Below, in pieces: positions 26,948 through 35,971 of a DNA stretch of 64,000 bases (its first letter is position 1; each line of letters starts with the position of its first letter). Source of the stretch: Ensifer sp. WSM1721 (GTDB lineage Bacteria > Pseudomonadota > Alphaproteobacteria > Rhizobiales > Rhizobiaceae). The stretch is from NCBI RefSeq assembly GCF_000513895.2, contig NZ_CP165783.1:1550001-1614000 (forward strand), written 5' to 3'. Position numbers and translations under genes: made by a program. A model generated the notes under the pieces. It searched no databases. It was not told the DNA's origin and saw only the letters and a list, made by a program, of their open reading frames with translations.

Positions 26948-27661
26948 TCACCACCGACCGGCGTTCTGGCCGCCATCGACGTGGAGGATCTCGCCGGTGA
27001 CGAAGCCGGCCGTTTCGAGATAGAGGACGGCGTCGACGATATCGCGAATTTCGCCCATTCGGCCGACCGGGTGCAGTCCGGAGAGCGCCGAATGCGTTTC
27101 GGCCGGATGCAACGGCGTCTTGATAATCCCAGGGGAGACCGCGTTCACGCGAACGCCGCTCTTCGAGAACTCCATCGCCAGTGACTTGGTCACCGCGTTC
27201 AGGCCACCCTTGGTCAGGGAGGCGAGCGCGGATGGCATGCCGACCATCGGCTGATCGACCAGGCTGGTGGTGATGCTGACGATATGGCCCGAGCCCTGCT
27301 TCAGCATCTCGGCAGCGGCGCGTTTAGTGATGTGGAAGAAGCCGGCCACATTGACTGCAAGATTGTGGTCATAGTCTTGCTCGGTCATTTCGATGAACGG
27401 TTTGGCCAAGAAGACGCCGGCATTGTTCACCAGAGAGTCGATGCGGCCGAACCGCTCGAGCCCCTCGCGGACGATCCGCTCGGCGGTCTCCGGCATGCTG
27501 ATGTCGCCCGGCACCGTGTGGATATCCGGGTCGGCGTTCGGCTTGATGGACCGGGAAGTGGCGACAACGCGGTAATTCCGGTCACGGTAAGCGCGAACCA
27601 ATCCGGCGCCGATGCCTTGCGACGCGCCGGTGATAATGACGACCTTCTGTTCGGTACTCAT
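26948..27661 (-). CDS. Short-chain dehydrogenase/reductase
   Basis: A 237-aa classical SDR: TGASQGIGAGLV, NNAGVFLAKP, ITTSLVDQP with catalytic Ser, and C-terminal GEILHVDGGQNAGRW. The usual catalytic Tyr-x3-Lys appears as SALASLTKGG, so the Tyr position is replaced (Leu/Ser instead of Tyr). This is an unusual change that may alter or abolish standard activity. Upstream of the tautomerase gene and downstream of a LysR gene, all on the minus strand. The LysR regulator may control them. Confidence 0.85.
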   Translation of the reverse strand: MSTEQKVVIITGASQGIGAGLVRAYRDRNYRVVATSRSIKPNADPDIHTVPGDISMPETAERIVREGLERFGRIDSLVNNAGVFLAKPFIEMTEQDYDHNLAVNVAGFFHITKRAAAEMLKQGSGHIVSITTSLVDQPMVGMPSALASLTKGGLNAVTKSLAMEFSKSGVRVNAVSPGIIKTPLHPAETHSALSGLHPVGRMGEIRDIVDAVLYLETAGFVTGEILHVDGGQNAGRW

Positions 27662-27805
27662 GATATGGATCCTTTCTCGATTGCAGCGGCCGCCTTCTCC
27701 GCGTCCGTCCTCCGCCCTCGGCGGTGGTGCAATCGAAATTAAATCCATGCGGGTTTTGAGAGAATTGTCGGTTTGTGGCAGGCACTCCACCGAATAGCGG
27801 TATAA

Positions 27806-28738
27806 TCAATAGAGCGTGCCGGCCTCGGCTGCCAAGCGCGCAAATTCGGAGCGCAGACGCGGCGCGGCGTAGTCGACGAAGGCGCGCACTTTCGGCACCG
27901 ACATGCGGCCCTGCGGTGCGAGCATATGCGCCGGCAGGGGCGGATGCTCGGCATCGGCGAGCACGATCTCGAGGCGCCCGTCTTTCACATACTCTGAGAC
28001 GTGGTACGAATAGAGCCTGGTCAGACCGCGCCCGGCAGCGGCCGACGCGGCGGCAGCGCGCACGCTGTTGACGATGCATCTCGGCGTAAATTGAACGCTC
28101 CGGGGAATGGACGCGCCTTTCGCCGGCGTGAAGCTCCAGGAATCGAGGCCAAAGTTTGTGAAGGCCACGATCTGGTGTTTAGCAAGATCTGCCGGCTCTT
28201 CGATGCGGGGATGACTGGCGAGGTATCGAGGAGAGGCGACCACGACGCGCCGGACGTCGCCACCAAGCCGGGTAGAGATGAGTGACGAATCCGCCAGGTG
28301 CCCGATGCGCAGGGCAATATCGACGCCTTCATCCACCAGATTGACGAAGCGATCGAGAAGGAGAAGCCGGGCCGATACAGTTGGGTAGAGGTCGAGGAAG
28401 TCGTCCAGGATGGGCCGAAGTACCTCTTCCCCGAGGATCGGCGGCGCCGAAATCGTCAACATGCCACGTGGAGCCGCGCGTTCGCCGCCGGCGAGCATGT
28501 CGGCCTCCTCGAGATCGATCAGCACCCGCCGACAGGCGGCCGCATATCGTTGGCCGGCCTCGCTGAGCTTGAGCGTGCGGGTCGTCCGGTGCAGCAACTC
28601 GACGCCGACATGGGCTTCCAGTAAACTCACCGCTCGACTGACAGCGGTCGGCGATCGCTTCAGCCGGCGAGCTGCTCCGGCGAGGCTGCCCTCGTCGATG
28701 GCCGTCACGAACACCTTCATTGCATCGATGCGATCCAT
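27806..28738 (-). CDS. LysR-family transcriptional regulator
   Basis: A 310-aa regulator. N-terminal HTH in residues 1-60 (MDRIDAMKVFVTAIDEGSLA, then RLKRSPTAVSRAVSLLEAHV), linker helix, and a substrate-binding-like domain (TISAPPILGEEVLRPILDDF). This subgroup (short DRFVNLVDEGVDIALRIG segment) commonly controls nearby oxidoreductase genes. It lies 144 bases upstream of the SDR-tautomerase pair. The 207 bases to the next gene on the plus strand are the likely control region. Confidence 0.9.
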   Translation of the reverse strand: MDRIDAMKVFVTAIDEGSLAGAARRLKRSPTAVSRAVSLLEAHVGVELLHRTTRTLKLSEAGQRYAAACRRVLIDLEEADMLAGGERAAPRGMLTISAPPILGEEVLRPILDDFLDLYPTVSARLLLLDRFVNLVDEGVDIALRIGHLADSSLISTRLGGDVRRVVVASPRYLASHPRIEEPADLAKHQIVAFTNFGLDSWSFTPAKGASIPRSVQFTPRCIVNSVRAAAASAAAGRGLTRLYSYHVSEYVKDGRLEIVLADAEHPPLPAHMLAPQGRMSVPKVRAFVDYAAPRLRSEFARLAAEAGTLY

Positions 28739-28945
28739 TTATTCTGCCGCCTTTCGGGATGGTGACTGCCGGACAGCAAGTATTCACCCGAAAACGGCAC
28801 CAGGTAAATATGGCGACAAGGCAGCAGTGGCCGGCGATCCGCCGAAGGCCTCGGTCATATAGGGCCGCGGCCCGAGATTAGGCTGCGTTCGAGAATCCCC
28901 CGGCGATCCCGCTTTTTGGAAACGCCTCAACGAAGGAGAATGACC

Positions 28946-29620
28946 ATGAAAATCCTGATGGTTCTGACTTCGCATGACCGACTCGGCAATACGGGCAAGC
29001 CAACTGGCTTCTGGCTCGAGGAGTTCGCGGCGCCCTATTACGAATTCAAGGATGCCGGCGCAGAGGTCACACTCGCCTCGCCCAAAGGCGGCCAGCCGCC
29101 CATCGATCCCAAGAGCGACGAGCCGGGCAACCAGACCGCGGCGATGGAGCGCTTCAAGAATGATCCCGCAGCCCAGGAGGAACTGGCGAATACGGCAAGG
29201 CTCGCCGACGTCACGGCGGACAGCTTCGACGCAGTCTTCTATCCTGGCGGCCACGGTCCGCTGTGGGACCTCGCCAACGACCGGGACTCGATTGCCCTGA
29301 TCGAGGGGTTCTACAACGCCGGCAAGCCGGTCGCGGCCGTCTGCCATGGCCCGGCTGTCCTGCGCGAGGTAACCTATCAGGGAGAGCCCATCGTCAAGGG
29401 AAAGCGCGTCACCGGCTTCACCAATTCCGAGGAGGAAGCAGTGCAATTGACCGAGGTCGTGCCCTTCCTCGTCGAGGACGAGTTGAAGCGTCTCGGCGGC
29501 CGCTATGAAAAGGCTGGCGATTGGGCCGATTTCACCGTCGTCGACGGCCGGTTGATCACGGGCCAGAACCCGTCTTCGTCCACTTCTGCCGCGAGGGAAC
29601 TACTCAAGCTTCTGCAGTAG
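28946..29620 (+). CDS. DJ-1/PfpI-family protein (Hsp31-like)
   Basis: A 224-aa class I glutamine-amidotransferase-like protein. The nucleophile elbow AVCHGPAVL places Cys at residue 133, and the preceding AVFYPGGHGPLWDLA and an early Glu-containing GFWLEEFAAPYYEF are typical of type 1 DJ-1/Hsp31 proteins (glyoxalase III, chaperone or protein-repair roles reported). The chosen ATG has AAGGAGA at 8 bases. An ATG two codons earlier is too close to it. Stand-alone gene ending in a terminator-like hairpin. A stress role against reactive carbonyls is inferred. Confidence 0.88.
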   Translation: MKILMVLTSHDRLGNTGKPTGFWLEEFAAPYYEFKDAGAEVTLASPKGGQPPIDPKSDEPGNQTAAMERFKNDPAAQEELANTARLADVTADSFDAVFYPGGHGPLWDLANDRDSIALIEGFYNAGKPVAAVCHGPAVLREVTYQGEPIVKGKRVTGFTNSEEEAVQLTEVVPFLVEDELKRLGGRYEKAGDWADFTVVDGRLITGQNPSSSTSAARELLKLLQ

Positions 29621-29659
29621 TTCTCCGACGGCACCGGTTCGCCGCACACACGGCAACGC

Positions 29660-29689
29660 CAGGAGGCCCAGCCGGCCTCCTGCACTTTG
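29660..29689 (+). terminator. Terminator-like hairpin after DJ-1 gene
   Basis: Perfect 9-base stem CAGGAGGCC / GGCCTCCTG around a 5-base loop, then a short T-containing run (CACTTTG). It lies 40 bases after the stop codon. The T tract is weak. Confidence 0.5.
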
Positions 29690-29805
29690 ATACAGATTCC
29701 CTTGGGAGAGGACACAAGCGAGATACCTCTCTCTGGTCCCATGCCGCGCACATCAAGCGCGACCAACGCAGCAAAAACGCGTTGGTCCACTGCAGAGGGA
29801 CGACG

Positions 29806-31575
29806 ATGATCCTTTTCATTATTACCTACATCGCGGGTGCGCTGACCATTGTCAGCCCCTGCATCCTTCCTGTCCTGCCCTTCGTCTTTTCTCGGGCTGG
29901 CCAGCCATTCACGACAAGCGTCCTTCCAATGCTTCTCGGCATGGTCGTGACATTCGCGGGCGTCGCAACGCTCGCCGCCTTGGGCGGAGACTGGGCCGTG
30001 CGGGCGAATGAGTTCGGCCGCCATGCGGCGATCGCACTGCTCGCCGTCTTCGGCGTTACTCTGCTTTCGACTCGGATCGCGGCCATGGTCACCCGTCCGG
30101 CAGTCGCGCTTGGCAACCGGCTCTCGCAAAGGGCGGCCGGGCAGGAGGCTGGTGTTGGAGCATCTCTGCTTCTCGGCGCTGCGACCGGGCTTCTTTGGGC
30201 ACCCTGCGCGGGTCCGATTCTGGGGCTGGTCCTGACCGGCGCCGCGCTCCACGGTGCCAATGTCGGAACGACGCTCCTGCTCACGGCCTACGCCGCGGGC
30301 GCGGCAACCTCGCTGGCGATTGCGGTACTCGCTGGAGGAAGAGTGTTCGCGGCGATGAAGCGATCGCTCGGGCTTGGCGAGCGGCTGCGACAGGGCCTTG
30401 GCGTCGCCGTGCTTGCGGGCGTTGCTGCGATTGCGCTCGGCCTCGACACAGGGCTTCTCGCTAGACTGTCCTTTGCGGGCACAACGACCATCGAGCAGTC
30501 GCTTCTGGACCGCCTAAGCGGCAACTCCGTCGGAGCGGCCGGCGCAGCGGCGATTAACCGCGTGGCGCCCGCCGCCAATGATGCGCCGCGAGCATTCAAA
30601 AGCAACCTGCCGGTTGAGGGCACCCTCCCGCCGCTCGACGGCGCCGTGGAGTGGTTCAATTCCGCGCCGCTGACGGCAGAGCAGCTTCGCGGCAAGGTCG
30701 TGCTCGTCGATTTCTGGACCTACTCCTGCATCAATTGCATCCGAACGATCCCCTATGTTCGCGCCTGGGCGGAAAAGTACCGGGATCAGGGCCTGGTCGT
30801 GATCGGCGTCCATGCCCCCGAATTCGCTTTCGAGAAGCGGATCGACAACGTGAAGCGGGCGGTACGGGATTTTGAAATCGGCTATCCGGTCGCGATCGAC
30901 AACGACTTCGCGATCTGGCGCGCTTTCGGCAACAGTTACTGGCCGGCCCATTATTTCATCGATGCGGAAGGACGGATCAGGCACCATCACTTCGGTGAGG
31001 GTGATTATGAGACGTCCGAGCGGGTCATTCAGGAACTGCTGGCGGAAGCGGCAGGCAGCCGCAGGACTGACGGCGGTGTTGTTAAGCCCGACGCGAAGGG
31101 CGCCGAAGCCGCTCCTGATTTCGCCAATCTCCAGTCCGGCGAGGATTATGTCGGCTACATGCGTGCCGGAAACTTCGCGTCGCCCGAGGGTGTCTCCGCC
31201 GATGAAGCGCGCGACTATACCGTCGGAAGGCCGCGGCTCAATCAATGGGGTCTCGCCGGCAACTGGACAATCGGAGCCGAGCAGGCAACGCTCAATCAGG
31301 CCGGCGGAGCGATCACCTACCGGTTCAGCGCGCGCGACCTGCACCTTGTTCTTGGACCGGGAGCAAAAGCCGGGAAGGTGCGCTTCCAAGTTGCAGTCGA
31401 CGGAGTCGCCCCGGGTCCGGATCACGGTTCGGACATCGACGCCGGAGGCAACGGAACGGTGACCGAGACGCGCCTCTATCAGCTTGTGCGCCAGTCAGGA
31501 GAGGTGCGGGAGCGGACGTTCGAGATCCGCTTCCTTGATCCAGGTGTCGAAGCCTTTGTTTTCACATTCGGATGA
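29806..31575 (+). CDS. dipZ: DipZ-type CcdA-thioredoxin fusion protein
   Basis: A 589-aa protein. The first 235 residues or so form the CcdA-like electron-transfer membrane domain, with Cys in IVSPCILPVLPF and in LLWAPCAGPILG. After a linker, a redoxin domain at about 280-400 holds the CINC active site (Cys308 and Cys311) in WTYSCINCIRTIPYV. The C-terminal 170 residues form a beta-rich domain. Together these carry reducing power from the cytoplasm to periplasmic thiols. The ATG at 29806 begins the membrane domain and follows AGAGGGA. The longer open frame is not used. Stand-alone gene. Confidence 0.9.
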   Translation: MILFIITYIAGALTIVSPCILPVLPFVFSRAGQPFTTSVLPMLLGMVVTFAGVATLAALGGDWAVRANEFGRHAAIALLAVFGVTLLSTRIAAMVTRPAVALGNRLSQRAAGQEAGVGASLLLGAATGLLWAPCAGPILGLVLTGAALHGANVGTTLLLTAYAAGAATSLAIAVLAGGRVFAAMKRSLGLGERLRQGLGVAVLAGVAAIALGLDTGLLARLSFAGTTTIEQSLLDRLSGNSVGAAGAAAINRVAPAANDAPRAFKSNLPVEGTLPPLDGAVEWFNSAPLTAEQLRGKVVLVDFWTYSCINCIRTIPYVRAWAEKYRDQGLVVIGVHAPEFAFEKRIDNVKRAVRDFEIGYPVAIDNDFAIWRAFGNSYWPAHYFIDAEGRIRHHHFGEGDYETSERVIQELLAEAAGSRRTDGGVVKPDAKGAEAAPDFANLQSGEDYVGYMRAGNFASPEGVSADEARDYTVGRPRLNQWGLAGNWTIGAEQATLNQAGGAITYRFSARDLHLVLGPGAKAGKVRFQVAVDGVAPGPDHGSDIDAGGNGTVTETRLYQLVRQSGEVRERTFEIRFLDPGVEAFVFTFG

Positions 31576-31628
31576 GCGGCGCGCCGTCTGATCTGGTCCG
31601 GATCGCCGGCAGCAAAAGGGAGAGTTCG

Positions 31629-31811
31629 ATGCGCATTCTCATGACGTTCGTTGCAGTGGTCGCGCTCGCCGCTGCGCCTGCGCCTGGGACAGGGATCCAC
31701 GGGATCCGCCCGCAATCGCGGCGCTCTTCGCCGGGCCGACGCCTCCGGCTGATGCGCCCTCCGCTCGGGTCGCGCCGGCGTTGGACATACCAACCCCGCT
31801 GCCCTGAATGA
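31629..31811 (+). CDS. Possible small exported protein, probably frameshifted
   Basis: ATG at 31629 with a GGGAGAG site opens a 60-aa frame that begins as a signal peptide (MRILMTFVAVVALAAAPAPG) and then turns Arg-rich. A different frame across the same downstream bases reads PPAIAALFAGPTPPADAPSA and ends LDIPTPLP at a stop near 31810, a composition far more like a secreted Pro/Ala-rich protein. A one- or two-base frameshift near 31690 would join the two. The original product is not recognisable. Confidence 0.35.
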   Translation: MRILMTFVAVVALAAAPAPGTGIHGIRPQSRRSSPGRRLRLMRPPLGSRRRWTYQPRCPE

Positions 31812-31905
31812 CCGGAATGTCCTAAAGTGCCGGATATACGACATTTGAGACATGGCGGTTTCACTCTAGTATGGAGGCTCCAAATCCAACGGAATGGAGC
31901 CTCTC

Positions 31906-32706
31906 ATGACCCAACACTCGAAAGGTACCGCGCTGATTACCGGCGCTTCCTCCGGCATCGGTGCGATCTATGCCGATCGCCTGGCGCGCAGGGGATATGA
32001 TCTGATCCTCGTCGCCCGCAACCAGGCCCGCCTCAATGAACTGGCCAAGCGTCTTACCGACGATACCGGTCGCGCCATCGAAGTCGTTGCGGCGGACCTC
32101 GGCAACAAAGCCGATCTCCACCGCATCGAGAAGGTGCTTCAGACCGATGCCGGCATCACCATGCTGGTCAACAATGCCGGTGTCGGCGCGACCGCTCCGC
32201 TGCTCGCGTCCGACGTCGACAAGATGGAAGAGATGATCACGCTGAACGTCAACGCGCTGACGCGGCTGACCTACGCAGCGGTCCCCGGTTTCGTTTCGCG
32301 CGGGGGCGGCGCGATCATCAACATCGCTTCGATCGTCGGTATCGCGCCGGAAGTGCTGAACGGTGTCTACGGCGGCAGCAAGGCCTTCGTGCTCGCCTTC
32401 ACCCTGTCGCTGCAGAAGGAGCTCGCCGACAAGAACATCCGCATCCAAGCCGTTCTCCCGGGTGCGACGGCGACCGACTTCTGGGGCACTGCCGGTACGC
32501 CCCTGGAGCATGTGCCAAGTGAGATCGTCATGCCCGCCGAGGACATGGTGGACGCCGCCCTCGCCGGCTTCGATTTCGGCGAACAAATCACCATTCCCTC
32601 GCTCCCGGACGCAGCCGATTGGCAGGCTTACGAAGCGGCGCGACAGAAGCTCATCCCGCACCTCTCCCTGAGCGCACCCGCCGCGAGATATCGGGTCGCA
32701 GAGTAA
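31906..32706 (+). CDS. Short-chain dehydrogenase/reductase (DltE/YdfG-like)
   Basis: A 266-aa classical SDR: TGASSGIGAIYADRLARRG, NNAGVGATAPLL, IINIASIVGIAPE, catalytic YGGSKAF, and PGATATDFW downstream. The C-terminus is of the 'SDR with short-chain ketone/aldehyde' type found next to AraC or TetR regulators. GGAG lies 6 bases before the ATG at 31906. An ATG four codons earlier overlaps that site. It is followed on the same strand by an AraC-type regulator gene 123 bases on. Substrate unknown. Confidence 0.87.
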   Translation: MTQHSKGTALITGASSGIGAIYADRLARRGYDLILVARNQARLNELAKRLTDDTGRAIEVVAADLGNKADLHRIEKVLQTDAGITMLVNNAGVGATAPLLASDVDKMEEMITLNVNALTRLTYAAVPGFVSRGGGAIINIASIVGIAPEVLNGVYGGSKAFVLAFTLSLQKELADKNIRIQAVLPGATATDFWGTAGTPLEHVPSEIVMPAEDMVDAALAGFDFGEQITIPSLPDAADWQAYEAARQKLIPHLSLSAPAARYRVAE

Positions 32707-32829
32707 CGCTGCTCTCGAAGAGCAGTCGGGCGGCGCGCGCCCTCGGGCGCGTCCCGCCTCCGCATCATAGGGATTTATATCATGGCGCAAATATCCTATA
32801 CCCAGTAATTCCGGACAGGGATTTGCCCC

Positions 32830-33777
32830 ATGCATCTGATCGGCTTTGTCGTATTTCCAAAATTCCAACTGATGGGCTTCGCTGCAGTTACCGCCTTCGA
32901 GATGGCCAATTTGGCGCTCGGAGAGCCGGCTTACGAGGTAGAGCTCCTTTCGGAGTTTGGCGGCGAGGTCAAGTCGTCCGCCGGTTTCGGTGTGATCACG
33001 AAAGCGCTTGACGACACGTGCTACGATACCGTGATGTTCGGGGCCGGCGCGACGATCGAGCCGATGACGCCGGGATTGATCGAATTCGCGCGCCACACGC
33101 TTGTAACCTCGCGGCGGGTGGCAGCGCCGTGTACCGGTGCCTTCGTCCTTGCGGAATCGGGCCTACTCGACGGGCGCCGGGCGACGACGCATTGGGCCTT
33201 TGCGCGCCAATTGCAGGAGCGATTCCCGGCGGTGAGGGTGGAGGAAGACCGCATCTTCATCGTCGACGGCAGCGTGTGGACGTCGGCTGGTATGACGGCG
33301 AGCATCGACCTCGCGCTCGCGATGATCGAGAAGGACCACGGCCAGAACGTCGCCCGCTCGGTCGCCCGCAAGCTCGTCGTCTATCATCGGCGTGCCGGCG
33401 GCCAATCGCAGTTTTCCGCATTGCTCGAGCTCGAGCCGAAGTCGGACCGGATCCAGAGATCGATCGACTATGCCAAGGCCAACCTTCGCGGTGTGTTGTC
33501 GGTGGAAGAGCTGGCCGATGCGGCGGGCTTGAGCGCGCGCCAGTTCAGCCGGGCATTTCGGGCCGAGACGGGACAGTCGCCCGCCAAGGCAGTGGAGAAC
33601 CTGCGCGTGGAGGCGGCGCGGCTGATGATGGAGCAGGGCCGCCATTCCATGGACGTGATCGCGGAGGAAACCGGTTTTGCCGATCCCGATCGCATGCGTC
33701 GGGCCTTTCTTCGCACACTCGGACAGCCTCCGCAAACAATCCGGCGGAATGCGCGCGAGAGCGCGTCCGCGCCATAA
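32830..33777 (+). CDS. GlxA-family AraC-type transcriptional regulator
   Basis: A 315-aa protein. Residues 1-190 form a DJ-1/PfpI-like domain (MHLIGFVVFPKFQLMGFAAV, then VAAPCTGAFVLAESGLLDGR with the elbow Cys and TTHWAFA). Residues 215-310 are the AraC double HTH (GVLSVEELADAAGLSARQFS, then GFADPDRMRRAFLRTLGQPP). Such regulators sense small molecules through the PfpI-like domain. The neighbouring SDR and hydrolase genes are plausible targets. Confidence 0.9.
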   Translation: MHLIGFVVFPKFQLMGFAAVTAFEMANLALGEPAYEVELLSEFGGEVKSSAGFGVITKALDDTCYDTVMFGAGATIEPMTPGLIEFARHTLVTSRRVAAPCTGAFVLAESGLLDGRRATTHWAFARQLQERFPAVRVEEDRIFIVDGSVWTSAGMTASIDLALAMIEKDHGQNVARSVARKLVVYHRRAGGQSQFSALLELEPKSDRIQRSIDYAKANLRGVLSVEELADAAGLSARQFSRAFRAETGQSPAKAVENLRVEAARLMMEQGRHSMDVIAEETGFADPDRMRRAFLRTLGQPPQTIRRNARESASAP

Positions 33778-33923
33778 AGATTAAAGCACTGGGGAATTGT
33801 AACTCACTGTATCGAGCGCCTTGATCCCTACACAGGCTTTCAATGTCCGTCCGGCGACGTCACAGTCGCGATACATGGATATCGCATTCCAGGATTGTGT
33901 TTCACATAGTCCGGAGACGATCG

Positions 33924-34958
33924 ATGATTGGGGAAATCAATCTGCCGCGGCGGCGGTTCATGGGCGTGGCGGCGCTGACGGCCGCTGCCGCGCAACTCGG
34001 TATGATGGGCGCAGCGCGAGCGCAATCGGCCATTCCGGCGATCACGCTGGGGACGAACACATCCTTCGCCTCCATCAAGCAGGTCGACGCGGGTGTCCTG
34101 AACGTCGGCTACGCCGAGCTGGGCGCGGACGATGCGCCTGTGGTCGTCCTGCTGCACGGCTGGCCCTACGACATCCACACCTACGTCGATGTGGCGCCGC
34201 TGCTGGCGGCGGCTGGCTATCGCGTTATCGTTCCCTATCTGCGCGGCTATGGCACGACGCGCTTCCTTTCGCCCGATACTCCGCGCAATGGCCAGCAGTC
34301 GGCGATTGCCGCCGACATCATCGCCTTGATGGACGCGCTCCGGATCGAGAAGGCCGTTATCGCCGGATGCGATTGGGGGGCGCGGACCGCCAACATCATT
34401 GCCGCGCTCTGGCCGGAGCGCTGCAAGGCCATGGTTTCCGTGAGCGGCTATCTCATAGGCAGCCGTGAAGCCAATAAAAAGCCCTTGCCGCCGAAGGCCG
34501 AACTTGCCTGGTGGTACCAGTTCTATTTCGCCACGGAGCGCGGGCGCGCGGGCTACGAACAGAACCGCAATGAATTCGCGAGACTCATCTGGCAGCTCGC
34601 GTCGCCGAAATGGAACTTCGACGACGCCGCGTTCGATCGCAGCGCGGCCGCTTTCGAGAACCCGGATCACGTCGATATCACGATCCACAACTACCGCTGG
34701 CGGATTAGTCTCGCCGAGGGCGAGCGCAAATACGACGAGCTGGAAGAGCGGCTCGCCAAGTTCCCGCTGATCAGCGTGCCGACGATCACGCTGGAGGGCG
34801 ATGCCAATGGCGCCCCGCATCCAGAGCCTGCAGCCTATGCCAAGAAGTTCTCGGGCAAGTACGAGCATCGGCTGATCACGGGCGGCATCGGCCACAACCT
34901 TCCCCAAGAAGCGCCGCAGGCCTTCGCCCAGGCGGTGATTGACGTCGATCGTTTCTGA
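33924..34958 (+). CDS. Tat-exported alpha/beta hydrolase (epoxide hydrolase-like)
   Basis: A 344-aa protein starting with a Tat signal (NLPRRRFMGVAALTAAAAQL, cleavage near ARAQ). The hydrolase fold shows the oxyanion HGWPYD motif, the nucleophile Asp in AGCDWGARTANIIAALWP, and the C-terminal catalytic His in GGIGHNLPQEAP, the pattern of epoxide hydrolases/haloalkane dehalogenases. CCGGAGA precedes the ATG. An upstream ATG at 33843 would bury the Tat signal. Periplasmic location is unusual for this family but recurs in rhizobial copies. Substrate unknown. Confidence 0.86.
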   Translation: MIGEINLPRRRFMGVAALTAAAAQLGMMGAARAQSAIPAITLGTNTSFASIKQVDAGVLNVGYAELGADDAPVVVLLHGWPYDIHTYVDVAPLLAAAGYRVIVPYLRGYGTTRFLSPDTPRNGQQSAIAADIIALMDALRIEKAVIAGCDWGARTANIIAALWPERCKAMVSVSGYLIGSREANKKPLPPKAELAWWYQFYFATERGRAGYEQNRNEFARLIWQLASPKWNFDDAAFDRSAAAFENPDHVDITIHNYRWRISLAEGERKYDELEERLAKFPLISVPTITLEGDANGAPHPEPAAYAKKFSGKYEHRLITGGIGHNLPQEAPQAFAQAVIDVDRF

Positions 34959-35018
34959 TCACTTTTGCCGCGCAGCACGGTCGCCTCCTTTCAGGCGCGC
35001 CGGGATCGCAGTAGACTT

Positions 35019-35220
35019 CTACAGCGCCGCGCGTCTTATCAGACGCGCAAAGGTCGCTGTAGCACTTGGAGTTGCTGCATGTCTCCTTAAATCGAGGTCG
35101 ATTTAAGGAGACATGCAGTAGAGCGCGTCCGCGTTCACCAATGCGCGACGCGTTTTAGATTTTTGTTTTCATGCATCTCGTGTTCAAAGCGCGACGCACT
35201 TTTGCGCCCCCATGCGCTTT
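35019..35220 (+). repeat. RIME-like element with a second module attached
   Basis: Core at 35019-35121 has two hairpins (CTACAGCGCCGCGCGTC... and TGCATGTCTCC...GGAGACATGCA with a perfect CCTTAAATCGA/TCGATTTAAGG inner stem). A second module at 35122-35220 (AGCGCGTC...GCGACGCG..., then a diverged ATGC-GCGCAAAAGTG stretch) matches the second halves at 36808 and 51270. The remaining bases to the ohr gene (35221-35416) show no further feature. Confidence 0.85.
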
Positions 35221-35416
35221 GCTCTGCGCTTTCACGCGTCGCTTGTGACAGCGCTTTCGTATCGCAGTGTGTCCGTTCCGCATTTTGCCAGCATTCGCTT
35301 ACTTTTTCGCCCGGTCACGAAACATTCCATACACGTGCGGAGCGGCATGTGTGCCTCGACCGTCGGACAAGCCAATTGGGCCTCGGCGTCATCAACTCTG
35401 TCGAAGGAAGGACACC

Positions 35417-35833
35417 ATGACCGAGATCGAAAAGGTACTTTACACCGGCAAGACGCACACCACCGGTGGCCGTGAAGGCGCATCCCGCAGTTCTGACGGG
35501 CGCCTGGACATCAAGCTTTCCTCACCCGGCAGCTCGAAGCCCGGGACAAACCCAGAGCAACTCTTCGCAGCCGGCTGGTCGGCCTGCTTCATCGGGGCCA
35601 TCGGACTGGCGGCCAGTGAGCGGAAGATAACACTTCCGGCCGATCTGGCGGTGGATGCCGAAGTGGATCTTCGCAACAGTGCCGGCGCCTATTCGCTGCA
35701 GGCACGGCTCAATGTGAGTATGCCGGGCATCGACCGCGACACGGCACAGGCGCTGGTCGAAAGGGCGCATCAGATCTGTCCTTATTCCAAGGCGACGCGC
35801 GGCAATATCGAGGTCGCAATCAACATCGTTTGA
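35417..35833 (+). CDS. ohr: Organic hydroperoxide resistance protein (Ohr/OsmC family)
   Basis: A 138-aa thiol peroxidase. Both catalytic Cys are visible, the first in FAAGWSACFIGAIG and the second in AHQICPYSKATRGN. The conserved Arg lies in the N-terminal GGREGASRSSDGRL segment. It reduces organic hydroperoxides using lipoylated protein partners. GAAGGAAGG precedes the ATG. Longer starts in the open frame are rejected since MTEIEKVLYTGKTHTTGG is the family N-terminus. No OhrR regulator gene is adjacent. Confidence 0.94.
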   Translation: MTEIEKVLYTGKTHTTGGREGASRSSDGRLDIKLSSPGSSKPGTNPEQLFAAGWSACFIGAIGLAASERKITLPADLAVDAEVDLRNSAGAYSLQARLNVSMPGIDRDTAQALVERAHQICPYSKATRGNIEVAINIV

Positions 35834-35846
35834 CACTGAAGAAGAT

Positions 35847-35875
35847 GCCCCGGCCGGACGAATTTCGGTCGGGGC
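35847..35875 (+). terminator. GC-rich hairpin between ohr and glyoxalase genes
   Basis: 10-base arms GCCCCGGCCG and CGGTCGGGGC (one mismatch) around a 9-base loop, 13 bases after the ohr stop. No T run follows, so it may be an attenuator or RNA-stabilising stem and not a full terminator. Confidence 0.45.
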
Positions 35876-35971
35876 GGACAGCCGGCGATTTTCGCTCCCA
35901 AGGCAGCGTTCAGATCGCGGCACGCCAATTTGCACCGGCGCATTGCGCCTCCCAAACTCAAGGAGAAAAGC

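Noticed and set aside
35163..35420. Open frames in the region upstream of ohr
   Set aside because: They lie in repeat sequence and its remains. The Ser/Arg/Cys-rich translation has no start signal.
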